Part shown: piece by piece, positions 7,963 to 15,952 of the stretch
Layout of the letters: each line of letters opens with the position of its first letter
How positions within the stretch are numbered: the stretch's first letter is position 1
Source: an uncultured Blautia sp.
Lineage (GTDB): Bacteria > Bacillota > Clostridia > Lachnospirales > Lachnospiraceae
Assembly: GCA_900547685.1 (NCBI GenBank)
Contig: URHS01000046.1
Location: forward strand, 1 to 19,748
Direction: 5' to 3'
DNA: 19,748 nucleotides
Position numbers and translations under genes: made by a program
Notes under the pieces: model-generated
What the model saw: the letters and a program-made list of their open reading frames with translations, nothing else
Database searches by the model: none
What the model was told of the DNA's origin: nothing

Positions 7963-9020
7963 GAACGGCTGCCTCCTTTAAACAATAAATATAAGAACAA
8001 CGGTGCTCCAAGGAAGGAGGTAATCGCTCCAATCGGAAGAATAATCGGGCTTATAAGCGTTCTCGCAGCCAAATCCCCAAGAAGGAGCAAAACAGCTCCG
8101 GCCAGCATAGAACCTGGAATAAGATATACATGATTATTTCCCACTACCATTCGCACAATATGAGGTGCAACAAGACCAATAAAACTAATTAATCCAATAT
8201 ATGAAACAATCGTAGATGCAGTAAAACAGCATAAAATCATGTTAATAATAATCAATCTTCTTACATGAATTCCAAGACTGGTTGCCGTTTCATTTCCACT
8301 TAATAATGCGTTGAAGTCCCATCGATGAAGAATAAAATAAACTCCTGTAAGGAAAACAACTACCGCCATAAAACTAATCTCTTTCCAATCCGTGCTTCCC
8401 AAATCTCCGAAAGTCCAAAATACCAGCGCATTTAATTCCACTTCATCTGCAAAATATTGAAGAAGAGTAGTCGCTCCGGTAAACATAGAACTGATTGCCA
8501 CACCGGCAAGTACCACAGACTCTGCTGAAATCTGGCAAAAACGAGACAGCCCAAAGATTACAATAGCAACTGCCATACTTCCTATAAAAGCGCAAATAGG
8601 AATAATAAAATTTCCATTTGCGGCGCTTCCGGCCCCCAAAACAATGATTGCAAAAGCAGCTCCAAATCCTGCTCCCTGAGATACTCCAAGGGTACTGGAT
8701 GAAGCAAGAGGATTGTTTAAAATCGCCTGCAAAATGCACCCTGTCACCCCAAGTCCTGCGCCTGAAATTGCAGCCGTACATATACGAGGCAATCTTACAT
8801 TTCGTACTACTACATTGATTTTATTATCAGATGCCTGTCCGAATATTCCCAATATAAGTTCCTTCAAAGGTGTGTCATAAGAGCCTGCCCACATAGAAAA
8901 TAAAACAGTAAAAACCAACACTGCTGCTAAAATAATCAAAAAGAAAACACTTTTTCGCCGATTTTTTCGATATGCACCATCTATTCCACTATTCTCCAAT
9001 TTGGACCTGTCTGAACTCAT
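7956..9020 (-). CDS. FecCD-family ABC transporter permease
   Basis: A 354-aa polytopic inner-membrane permease of the FecCD/BtuC family with about ten hydrophobic helices. Family landmarks include RLPRICTAAISGAGLGVTG near the second helix, NPLASSSTLGVSQGAGFGAA, and the C-terminal SFIGLVAPHIVRM coupling region. I chose the second of two close ATG codons (9020) because AAAGGAG is 7 nt upstream of it; the first ATG (9026) would sit only about one base from that site. The start overlaps the 3' end of the binding-protein gene by 32 nt. The pore would be formed by a homodimer, as in related importers. Confidence 0.93.
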   Translation of the reverse strand: MSSDRSKLENSGIDGAYRKNRRKSVFFLIILAAVLVFTVLFSMWAGSYDTPLKELILGIFGQASDNKINVVVRNVRLPRICTAAISGAGLGVTGCILQAILNNPLASSSTLGVSQGAGFGAAFAIIVLGAGSAANGNFIIPICAFIGSMAVAIVIFGLSRFCQISAESVVLAGVAISSMFTGATTLLQYFADEVELNALVFWTFGDLGSTDWKEISFMAVVVFLTGVYFILHRWDFNALLSGNETATSLGIHVRRLIIINMILCCFTASTIVSYIGLISFIGLVAPHIVRMVVGNNHVYLIPGSMLAGAVLLLLGDLAARTLISPIILPIGAITSFLGAPLFLYLLFKGGSRSC

Positions 9021-10128
9021 ATCCATTCTCCTTTAATACATCATAAAATTTTTCTCCCAACAGTTTTTCAAAGATTTCATCTGCTTTTTCTGCCGGATTA
9101 ATATCTGCAAATTTCTCAGGATACAGTACAGAACCTGCATAATATGTATCAGCCAGAGCCATATCTAAGTTTGAAGCACTGGAGCGGAAAGAAATCTGAG
9201 AATACACTTTTCCTTCCTGTACTGCCTTTAACTGATTATAGTAATCAGGATTTTCCGCATAATGCTGTTTAATCAATTCCATACCGTTAAAATCAACAAA
9301 AATCACATCAGGATTCCATGCAAGAATCTGTTCTAAATCAATATTAAAAGCTCCTGTCTGATCTGTTTCATTTGCCAGATTTTTAGCATAAATTGCAGAA
9401 AACGGTCCATAATTTGCTTCTGTTCCCTCAAATCCATGGTGCCCTTTAAAACTTACACCACCTACGTAAACGGTTTCCTTTTCTTCTTCCGGGATATCTT
9501 TTGTTCTGCTGTCCAAATCTTTTTTTGTATCCTCTAAATAAGAAATAAGCTCCTCCGCTCTATCCTCTTTCTGATAAACTTCTCCCATAATTTGGAAAGT
9601 TTCATATACATTTTCATCCATCATCTGATCACTTCCGGGAATCACAACAACAGGAATTCCTGTTTTTTCCTGCACGTCATCCGCATCACAATTTCCCAAT
9701 GCAGACATCATAATCACATCAGGATCCGCTGTAATAATCTCTTCAATATAATGTTCCCCATTATTTCCTACCACGGGTAAATCCTTAAATTTATCAAAAT
9801 TCACATAGTTATATGGTCTGGAAATACTCTGCTTCTGCTCATAATCCTCCACTCCTACAACCAAATCCTGTGCCTGCATATAACAGGTATAGCGAAGACT
9901 TGTAACATTCAGACATACGATACTATCAACTTCTTCTGGGATTTCTACCTCTCGATCCATGCTGTCCACAACGACTCTCTTCCCATCTTTTTCTTCTGGG
10001 CTCTGTGCCTCTTTCTTTGTATCTGTATCATTATTTTCTGCTTTCCCCTTATCGCTTCCGCATGCTGTCATTCCTACTGTCATACACGCCGCCAAAAGCA
10101 ATGCCAAGAGCTTTGTTCGTTTCTTCAT
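8989..10128 (-). CDS. Periplasmic-binding-protein-like substrate-binding lipoprotein (iron-chelate/heme/metal type)
   Basis: The 379-aa protein has a basic start, a hydrophobic signal peptide and a lipobox MTAC with C23, so it should be membrane-anchored outside the cell. After a charged linker (about 25-48), the two-lobed binding domain of the FepB/BtuF type begins with RVVVDSMDREVEIPEEVDSI, and the typical DPDVIMM and NPDVIFVDF strands follow. The GVSFKGHHGFEGTEANYGPF segment recalls a subgroup often called HemV-2-like, a weak hint at heme or metal chelate. AGGAGG lies about 10 nt before the ATG. It is the first gene of the operon. The ligand is not predictable from sequence alone. Confidence 0.92.
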   Translation of the reverse strand: MKKRTKLLALLLAACMTVGMTACGSDKGKAENNDTDTKKEAQSPEEKDGKRVVVDSMDREVEIPEEVDSIVCLNVTSLRYTCYMQAQDLVVGVEDYEQKQSISRPYNYVNFDKFKDLPVVGNNGEHYIEEIITADPDVIMMSALGNCDADDVQEKTGIPVVVIPGSDQMMDENVYETFQIMGEVYQKEDRAEELISYLEDTKKDLDSRTKDIPEEEKETVYVGGVSFKGHHGFEGTEANYGPFSAIYAKNLANETDQTGAFNIDLEQILAWNPDVIFVDFNGMELIKQHYAENPDYYNQLKAVQEGKVYSQISFRSSASNLDMALADTYYAGSVLYPEKFADINPAEKADEIFEKLLGEKFYDVLKENGYEFRQVQIGE

Positions 10129-10165
10129 ATCTATATATCCTCCTCTTTTTATTCCATCAAACTAT

Positions 10166-10181
10166 GCCTAATGTGTTAGGC
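10166..10181. promoter_or_regulatory. Inverted repeat in the 5' leader of the ABC operon (candidate operator)
   Basis: GCCTAA-TGTG-TTAGGC is a perfect 6-bp inverted repeat, about 20-35 nt downstream of the predicted transcription start. TTAGG half-sites occur in DtxR/IdeR iron boxes, but there the half-sites face the other way, so this is only a candidate. In RNA it would be a small 6-bp hairpin. Confidence 0.45.
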
Positions 10182-10201
10182 TGCACTTTATTTCGGCATT
10201 T

Positions 10202-10236
10202 TGATATTATTTTATCATATTCTATAAGTTACACAA
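10202..10236 (-). promoter_or_regulatory. Promoter of the metal-type ABC operon with overlapping inverted repeat
   Basis: On the minus strand TTGTGT (10231-10236), a 16-bp spacer and TAAAAT (10209-10214) form a plausible sigma-A promoter. The -10 is embedded in an inverted repeat TGATA-N6-TATCA (10202-10217), resembling but one base longer than a Fur-type 7-1-7 arrangement. Repressor binding there would block transcription. The region is AT-rich, so chance is possible. Confidence 0.45.
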
Positions 10237-10262
10237 GCCTCCGGGGGGGATAGTCATTTTAT

Positions 10263-10315
10263 AAAAAGAAAAAAAATGTTGCATGAAATGATTTAATCTC
10301 TACATTCCATGCAAC
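10263..10315 (-). terminator. Rho-independent terminator after the aldose-epimerase-like gene
   Basis: On the minus strand GTTGCATG and CATGCAAC (10308-10315 and 10278-10285) form an 8-bp stem, extendable by an inner ATG/CAT pair. The stem is followed by a T-rich run (A-rich on the plus strand, 10263-10277). It begins 8 nt after the stop codon at 10323 and separates the ftsH operon from the ABC operon. Confidence 0.85.
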
Positions 10316-10322
10316 AGCTTTA

Positions 10323-11201
10323 TTATTTTACAATTTTCACTTTGAAAAATCCTGTGTAATAACCACCCGGTTTCAAACTCACCAGATTATCCTGTTTCTC
10401 TAAATCTTCTATGACATCTTTTCTGGATGGAAGAGAACTCCACGGTTCAATACATACATAAGGGGCATCACTGGCAGGTTTATGCCAAATTCCCAGATAT
10501 CCTAAATGATTGGTTTCCATCTCAATTCTTGCACTGCCTTTTTCTGACGCAAGCACCACTTTAGAAGGTGCGTCTTTTAAAATAATCGCATCATCATCAA
10601 ACATATCATGATGCAAATATAATCTCCGGTTTTCCTCTAAAGGAAAAGCTTCATCTTTTCCGGTAACGAAGCAGTCCTCTGACATTCCCACTCGTTTCAT
10701 ATTCGCCCCTTTGGCGAATTCAAGAAAATAATCCTCAAAAGATAATTCCTTCTCTACAGGAACCTGAAAACCGGGATGTCCTCCGACACCAAAGTACATC
10801 ACTTTTTTATCCTTATTAGACACACAGTAAGACACTTTAAATTCATTTTCAAACAACTCATATTTCACTTTAATCTCGAAGTGATACGGATACATCTGAT
10901 AAGTTTCTTTACTGTCTGTTAAAGAAAAGACCATCTTCGTCTGTGTTTTTTCCTTTAACTTCAGCACAGAATTTCTTAGAAAACCATGTTTCGGCATCTC
11001 ATAAGTTCTGCCTTTTAAAATATATTTTCCTTCTGTCAGACGTGCAATATAAGGAAATAAATTAGGAGCTGAGCCAGTCCAGTATTTTTCATCACCCTGC
11101 CACAAATATTCCTTACCTTCTGCATCTTTTATAGAGCGCATCTCAGCTCCTAAATCCTCTACAGAAACTTCTATTTTGTCATTTTTAATTGTGTAAATCA
11201 T
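10323..11201 (-). CDS. Aldose 1-epimerase family protein (LacX/YeaD-like)
   Basis: The 292-aa protein fits the galactose-mutarotase-like fold, subgroup LacX. Visible family segments are APNLFPYIARL (about 45-55), KHGFLRNSVL, GVGGHPGFQVP with the conserved His, and CIEPWSSLPSR near the C-terminus. Family enzymes interconvert alpha and beta anomers of hexoses or hexose phosphates in the cytoplasm; the exact sugar is not readable here. The ATG overlaps the ftsH 3' end by 17 nt and uses GGAGGAAG inside ftsH as ribosome binding site, so translation is probably coupled. The pairing of a sugar epimerase with ftsH has no obvious functional logic. Confidence 0.88.
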   Translation of the reverse strand: MIYTIKNDKIEVSVEDLGAEMRSIKDAEGKEYLWQGDEKYWTGSAPNLFPYIARLTEGKYILKGRTYEMPKHGFLRNSVLKLKEKTQTKMVFSLTDSKETYQMYPYHFEIKVKYELFENEFKVSYCVSNKDKKVMYFGVGGHPGFQVPVEKELSFEDYFLEFAKGANMKRVGMSEDCFVTGKDEAFPLEENRRLYLHHDMFDDDAIILKDAPSKVVLASEKGSARIEMETNHLGYLGIWHKPASDAPYVCIEPWSSLPSRKDVIEDLEKQDNLVSLKPGGYYTGFFKVKIVK

Positions 11202-13086
11202 TAGTTTCTTCCTCCACTACATCTTCATTCATGCCAATCCTTGGCTTTGTATTTAAAATCCGCATAAATTCCTCACCTGTAATGGTTTCATTTTCATACA
11301 GATATTTTGCCAGCTCATGAAGCTTTGCAATATTATCTTCCAAAATTTTATATGCTTTATCATGTTGTTTCTTTACCAGTTCCACAACTTTTTTATCAAT
11401 CAAAGTCTGTGTTTCAAAAGAACATGCCAGAGAACTGTCTCCTCCCAGATACTGATTTGACATACTTTCCATTGCAACCATATCGAACTCTTCACTCATA
11501 CCAAAACGGCTAATCATGCCTCTGGCAATTTTCGTTGCCTGTTCAATATCATTCGAGGCCCCTGTAGTCACAGAATGGAAAATCAATTCTTCTGCTGCCC
11601 TTCCTCCTGTAAAAGTAGCAATTTTATTCTCTAACTCCTCTTTTGACATAAGGAAGTGTTCGCCTTCATCTACCTGCATGGTATAACCCAACGCACCGGA
11701 AGTTCTTGGAATAATTGTAATTTTATGCACAGGTGCAGAATTTGTCTGAAGTGCTGCCACAAGAGCATGTCCTACTTCATGATAAGATACAATAAGTTTT
11801 TCCTTTTCGGAAAGAACTCTGCTCTTCTTCTGATAACCGGCAATAACAACTTCTATACTTTCTTCCATATCTGCCTGTGTTGCAAACTTTCTTCTGTCAC
11901 GGACAGCTCTAAGCGCTGCCTCATTTACAATGTTTGCCAGCTCCGCACCGGATGCACCGGATGCTGCTTTTGCAATTTCATGGAAATTCACATTATCTGC
12001 AATTTTAATCTTTCTGGCATGAACCTTTAAAATTTCCTCACGCCCTTTTAAATCCGGTAATTCCACCGGAATACGTCTGTCAAAACGTCCCGGACGAAGA
12101 AGCGCTGCATCAAGAGAGTCCGGTCTGTTTGTAGCAGCCAGAATAACAACACCCTTGGAACCATCAAATCCGTCCATCTCTGTAAGAAGCTGGTTTAAAG
12201 TCTGCTCACGTTCATCATTACCGCCCATTGCGCTTCCATCACGTTTCTTTCCGATGGTATCAATTTCGTCAATAAATACGATACACGGTGCTTTTTCATT
12301 TGCCTGCTTAAATAAATCTCTGACCTTTGCAGCACCCATACCTACAAACATCTCCACAAATTCAGAACCTGAAATCGAGAAGAAAGGTACACTTGCCTCT
12401 CCTGCTACTGCTTTTGCCAAAAGTGTTTTACCAGTACCCGGAGGTCCTACTAAAAGTGCACCTTTTGGCATAGACGCACCGATTTCCTTATATTTATCAG
12501 GATTGTGCAGATAATCAACAATTTCTGTAAGCAATTCTTTTGCCTCATCTTCACCGGCTACATCTGAAAATTTAATTCCTGTAGATGAATTCACATAAAT
12601 TTTAGCATTACTCTTTCCAAAGGTCATTGCTCCGGCTCCTGCACCGCCGCCCATGTTCTTCATCATCTTACGCATGAGCCAGCTTCCCAAAAACCACATA
12701 AGTACAAACGGAAGTACCCAAGTGAGCAAAAGACTTACAAGAGGGTTCATTTTCGTAGGAATTTCCTCTGAAAAAACAACATCTGCCTTGTGTAATCTGT
12801 CTACTTCCTGCAAATCAGAAATACGACCTGTTTTATACACCTGTTCTTTATTATCTTTCCCTTTTTCCACATAATAAATAACATCTGACTCCAAAGTAAC
12901 CTCTGAAATCTTGCCAGCTTCCAAATCATCTAAAAACTCATTATAATCTGCTTCCTTAATACTTCTTTCTGCAATGTAAGGAACTACAAAAGTATTCAGC
13001 AATACTAAGACCAAAAGTATTATTCCATAATAAAATAACACCGGTTTCTTAGGAGGCTGTGGTTTTTTCTTTTCTTCAATATCCAT
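11185..13086 (-). CDS. ftsH: ATP-dependent zinc metalloprotease FtsH
   Basis: This membrane-bound AAA+ protease degrades misfolded membrane proteins and selected cytoplasmic regulators. Using the ATG at 13086 (633 aa): TM1 about 17-36, an external domain of about 75 residues, TM2 about 115-137, Walker A GPPGTGKT (214-221), Walker B FIDEID (271-276), the second region of homology TNRPD...RPGRFDR (about 319-337), the zinc-binding HEVGH (436-440) and a third ligand candidate D513 in TGASNDIEQ. I preferred 13086 because GGAGG lies 8 nt upstream; an in-frame ATG at 13101 is possible but has a poorer site. Length and motifs indicate a complete enzyme. Confidence 0.96.
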   Translation of the reverse strand: MDIEEKKKPQPPKKPVLFYYGIILLVLVLLNTFVVPYIAERSIKEADYNEFLDDLEAGKISEVTLESDVIYYVEKGKDNKEQVYKTGRISDLQEVDRLHKADVVFSEEIPTKMNPLVSLLLTWVLPFVLMWFLGSWLMRKMMKNMGGGAGAGAMTFGKSNAKIYVNSSTGIKFSDVAGEDEAKELLTEIVDYLHNPDKYKEIGASMPKGALLVGPPGTGKTLLAKAVAGEASVPFFSISGSEFVEMFVGMGAAKVRDLFKQANEKAPCIVFIDEIDTIGKKRDGSAMGGNDEREQTLNQLLTEMDGFDGSKGVVILAATNRPDSLDAALLRPGRFDRRIPVELPDLKGREEILKVHARKIKIADNVNFHEIAKAASGASGAELANIVNEAALRAVRDRRKFATQADMEESIEVVIAGYQKKSRVLSEKEKLIVSYHEVGHALVAALQTNSAPVHKITIIPRTSGALGYTMQVDEGEHFLMSKEELENKIATFTGGRAAEELIFHSVTTGASNDIEQATKIARGMISRFGMSEEFDMVAMESMSNQYLGGDSSLACSFETQTLIDKKVVELVKKQHDKAYKILEDNIAKLHELAKYLYENETITGEEFMRILNTKPRIGMNEDVVEEETNDLHN

Positions 13087-13145
13087 TTCTCTATCCTCCA
13101 TTTTTACATTGTCTCCAATGTTTCAGGCTTTATCCTGTTATATAG

Positions 13146-13174
13146 ACTATACTGCTTCCCGTATTATTATGCAA
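13146..13174 (-). promoter_or_regulatory. Promoter of ftsH
   Basis: Minus-strand TTGCAT (13169-13174), a 17-bp spacer and TATAGT (13146-13151), about 60 nt before the ftsH start. No CIRCE or CtsR-type site is visible near it. Confidence 0.65.
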
Positions 13175-13214
13175 TGAAGAAAAGATAGCAATTCTATAAA
13201 AAAAGAATAAAACT

Positions 13215-13955
13215 CTATTTGTCATCTCCTGTCAATCGAAGTACAGACTCCATCTCCTCAACATCCATATCCAAAAATGTTGCTAATTCCTCCACACTAT
13301 ACTTCACATCTTCATCTTCTGTAAGTTCTTTTACTTTCTTTTCTAAGTCCCTAACCTTTTCCACCAGAATATTATCTTCTTTTTTCTGTTGTGTCTGCTC
13401 CTCAATAAATAATTTCATGGTACTTTCAATTTCTTTAATAAGCCATTCATCTGGATTTTTCTGCCCTGAAAGATTCTCTAAAGCTGCCAAAAGTCCCATG
13501 TTCCCTTCCTGAAGTAAATCTCCAAAAAAGATATCTTCACAATTCAGCTTCTTCGCAGTTTTAACAATTTCATCCTGATATACACGGATTAGCCTTTCTG
13601 TACATTCCCGGCTTCCTGCTAAAAATGTTCTAAGGAGTTCCTCTTTTACTAACTCTTCCTCCGTTTTAAATCCCAAAAGATATTCTTCCAGAAATTCTTT
13701 TTCTTCTGAAGTAAGAGGAATTTCTGCTATCTCCTCTGCTGCTTCTTCCTGCACCACAACTTCCTGTGACTTCTCTGCGCCATCTACATGAATACCCTGT
13801 ATTTCCAGAAAATCATAAACTTTCTGCAATTTATCCTGTGTAATGTTATCCCCTTCAAAAAATTTTTCTACTAATGATGCCTTTACTTTTTTACCATTGT
13901 TTAAAGCAAGTGTCTGTACTTCCTTTAATTTATTTTGAAATTCAATAATATCCAT
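13215..13955 (-). CDS. Sigma-70-like protein lacking region 4 (degenerate sigma factor)
   Basis: The 246-aa acidic protein resembles parts of primary sigma factors but not a whole one. Residues about 10-58 look like region 1.1 (KVYDFLEIQGIHVDG at 45-59). Residues about 105-165 look like region 2, with DLLQEGNMGLLAALE (146-160) matching the DLIQEGNLGL core-binding motif. The segment around EWLIKEIESTMKLFIEEQ aligns with the WWIRQAITRAIADQ part of regions 2.3-2.4 but has lost its aromatic and basic residues. The end, VEELATFLDMDVEEMESVLRL, resembles region 3. Region 4, which binds -35 elements, is missing. The ATG at 13955 has AGGAGA 7 nt upstream. It may bind RNA polymerase without promoter recognition, an inference from missing parts. 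Confidence 0.7.
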   Translation of the reverse strand: MDIIEFQNKLKEVQTLALNNGKKVKASLVEKFFEGDNITQDKLQKVYDFLEIQGIHVDGAEKSQEVVVQEEAAEEIAEIPLTSEEKEFLEEYLLGFKTEEELVKEELLRTFLAGSRECTERLIRVYQDEIVKTAKKLNCEDIFFGDLLQEGNMGLLAALENLSGQKNPDEWLIKEIESTMKLFIEEQTQQKKEDNILVEKVRDLEKKVKELTEDEDVKYSVEELATFLDMDVEEMESVLRLTGDDK

Positions 13956-14027
13956 TCTACATTCTCCTGTCTTTATCTTATATGTAAAGTTTAGCACAAA
14001 GCAGACACTTACACCATAAATTTTGTA

Positions 14028-14963
14028 TTAGCTTTCAAATAATGGTGTAGAATAATAGCGATCTCCGCTGTCCGGAAGCAATACTACAATAGTTTTTCCT
14101 GTATTTTCTTCACGCTTTGCCTGCTCAATCCCGGCATATAAAGCTGCACCGGAAGATATTCCCACTAAAATTCCTTCTTTATGTGCAAATAATTTTGCTG
14201 TTTCAAAAGATTTTTCTGCTGTAATTGGCATAATTTCATCGTAAACCTTTGTATTTAAAACAACAGGTACAAATCCTGCTCCAATTCCCTGAATTTTATG
14301 AGGACCTGCTATTCCCTCTGAAAGTACAGGAGAATCAGAAGGCTCCACTGCAACAATCTTTACAGAAGATTTCTTTTCTTTTAAATATTCTCCAACTCCT
14401 GTAATGGTTCCTCCTGTTCCTACACCTGCAACGAAAATATCCACATTTCCATCAGTATCTTCCCAGATTTCCGGTCCTGTAGAAATTCTATGCGCCTCCG
14501 GATTAGAAGGATTGTCAAATTGTCCTGCCAGAAAGCTTCCTGAAATCTGTTCTGCCAATTCCTTCGCTTTCTCAATAGCACCTGTCATGCCCTTAGCTCC
14601 TTCTGTGAGAACAATCTCTGCACCATAAGCTTTTAAAATATTTCTTCGCTCTACACTCATTGTCTCCGGCATAGTTAAAATCAATTTATATCCCCTAGAT
14701 GCTGCAATAGACGCCAGTCCAATTCCCGTATTTCCTGAAGTCGGCTCAATAATGGTAGCTCCCGGTTTTAATCTTCCCTCCTGCTCTGCTGTAAAAATCA
14801 TATTTTTCGCAATCCTGTCTTTTACACTTCCTGCCGGATTTAAGTATTCCAGCTTTACAAGGAGTTTAGCTTTTAAATCTAACATTTTTTCTATGTTTTC
14901 AACTTCCATAAGCGGTGTTTTTCCAATCAGTTCCTGCACATTTTTATATATTTTTTCACTCAT
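14028..14963 (-). CDS. cysK: Cysteine synthase A (O-acetylserine sulfhydrylase)
   Basis: The 311-aa PLP enzyme makes cysteine from O-acetylserine and sulfide. The PLP lysine is K48 in NPAGSVKDR. The substrate loop TSGNTG is at 75-80, the phosphate-binding loop GTGGT at 182-186, and the serine contacting the PLP pyridine nitrogen lies in GISSGAA (about 268-274). The ATG at 14963 has AGGAGG 9-10 nt upstream. A perfect-consensus promoter lies just before it. No T-box or SAM riboswitch fits in the 65-nt gap upstream, so regulation would have to be at an operator. Length and motifs are those of CysK rather than cystathionine beta-synthase. Confidence 0.95.
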   Translation of the reverse strand: MSEKIYKNVQELIGKTPLMEVENIEKMLDLKAKLLVKLEYLNPAGSVKDRIAKNMIFTAEQEGRLKPGATIIEPTSGNTGIGLASIAASRGYKLILTMPETMSVERRNILKAYGAEIVLTEGAKGMTGAIEKAKELAEQISGSFLAGQFDNPSNPEAHRISTGPEIWEDTDGNVDIFVAGVGTGGTITGVGEYLKEKKSSVKIVAVEPSDSPVLSEGIAGPHKIQGIGAGFVPVVLNTKVYDEIMPITAEKSFETAKLFAHKEGILVGISSGAALYAGIEQAKREENTGKTIVVLLPDSGDRYYSTPLFES

Positions 14964-14986
14964 ATTTTTAATCCTCCTTTTATATC

Positions 14987-15032
14987 CGACTATTTTAATA
15001 GGGATTATATTCTACTTATGTAATCCTGTCAA
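14987..15032 (-). promoter_or_regulatory. Consensus promoter of cysK with an inverted repeat at the start site
   Basis: On the minus strand TTGACA (15027-15032), a 17-bp spacer and TATAAT (15004-15009) match the sigma-A consensus at all 12 positions. The -35 overlaps the last codons of the upstream AraC-type gene. Just after the -10, CTATT-AA-AATAG forms a 5-bp inverted repeat across the expected start, a possible repressor site such as sulfur-responsive control. Confidence 0.8.
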
Positions 15033-15892
15033 GAAAAACTCTCTTTCTTATAATATAGGGGAGAAATCCCATAATGCTTTTTAAACAACTTGCTAAAATG
15101 ATATGCATCGGAATAACCCACAGCAGCAGCAACTTCTTTTACCGGTTCTTCAGGACATGCCTCTAAAATTTCCTTTGCTTTTTCCATCCGAAGACCAATC
15201 AAATAATTAATAGGCGTATCTCCTGTTTCACTTTTAAAAATTTTGGCAATATAAAAAGAACTTAAATACATGTTTGCCGCAATTTGCTCTAAAGATATTT
15301 TCTCCTGATAATTTTCTTCCATATATTTCATAATCTGCTGTACAACATACTTTTTTCCGGTGGACTGAAAAATATACCCTTTTCCTTCAAATTCTTGTTT
15401 TTCCTCTTTCTGTTCTCTGATAATCAGGCATAAAACCTGCATTAAATATGCCTTCAGCATAAAATAACGCCCTGCACCGCATTCTCTTGCTTCCTTATTC
15501 ATTGCATTACAAATCTGAAAAATATTCTTTTTCATTTTATCTGTCATTTTCATAATCTTTTGATTCCCCTTAAATAAAGGAAAATATCCGCTTTCACACC
15601 CTTTAAAAGAAACCTTGGAAAATCCAATATAACATTCTTTCAATCCTTCTTTTAAATATCCTGCTTTACTCCTGTGATACGTGCCGGGATTTAGTAAAAT
15701 CAGATCTCCCTCATCTACTTCATAATCCTTGCCGTCAATATAAAACATTCCTTTTCCACCCATAATAACTGCAAACTCTATAAAATCATGGGCATGATAA
15801 TTCTCTTCCTCTTCTGTTCTTGTTGAAATACAGGTAAACAAAAATTCTGGATTTAAGTCTCCTTCTGTAATATCATACATTTCTCTACACAT
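15029..15892 (-). CDS. AraC family transcriptional regulator with cupin-like sensor domain
   Basis: Counting from the ATG at 15892 the protein has 287 residues. The N-terminal half is a cupin-type ligand domain with HAHDFIEFAVIMGG and the strand-turn EVDEGDLILLNPGTYHR. The C-terminal 100 residues hold two helix-turn-helix motifs: ISLEQIAANMYLSSFYIAKIFK and the family signature region VGYSDAYHFSKLFKKHYGISP. I preferred 15892 over an upstream ATG at 15913 because GAGG precedes it by 6 nt, and because the predicted promoter would leave only a few leader bases before 15913. It is divergent from a MATE exporter gene, which it probably controls. The effector is not predictable. Confidence 0.9.
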   Translation of the reverse strand: MCREMYDITEGDLNPEFLFTCISTRTEEEENYHAHDFIEFAVIMGGKGMFYIDGKDYEVDEGDLILLNPGTYHRSKAGYLKEGLKECYIGFSKVSFKGCESGYFPLFKGNQKIMKMTDKMKKNIFQICNAMNKEARECGAGRYFMLKAYLMQVLCLIIREQKEEKQEFEGKGYIFQSTGKKYVVQQIMKYMEENYQEKISLEQIAANMYLSSFYIAKIFKSETGDTPINYLIGLRMEKAKEILEACPEEPVKEVAAAVGYSDAYHFSKLFKKHYGISPLYYKKESFS

Positions 15893-15917
15893 ACCCTGCC
15901 TCACTTTTCTCATCTAT

Positions 15918-15952
15918 TTGTAACTATACAATATATTACATCTATTTCACAA
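15918..15952 (-). promoter_or_regulatory. Promoter of the AraC-type gene with overlapping inverted repeat
   Basis: Minus-strand TTGTGA (15947-15952), an 18-bp spacer and TATAGT (15923-15928). A perfect inverted repeat TTGTA-ACTA-TACAA (15918-15931) covers the -10 and start region, a possible site for autoregulation. Confidence 0.5.

Noticed and set aside
11307..12874. Several open frames on the plus strand across ftsH.
   Set aside because: They are antisense to a well-conserved gene, have no ribosome binding sites or recognisable domains, and are best explained as shadows of its codon pattern.
14964..15028. T-box or SAM riboswitch controlling cysK.
   Set aside because: The promoter -10 is only about 40 nt from the start codon; there is no room for either structure.
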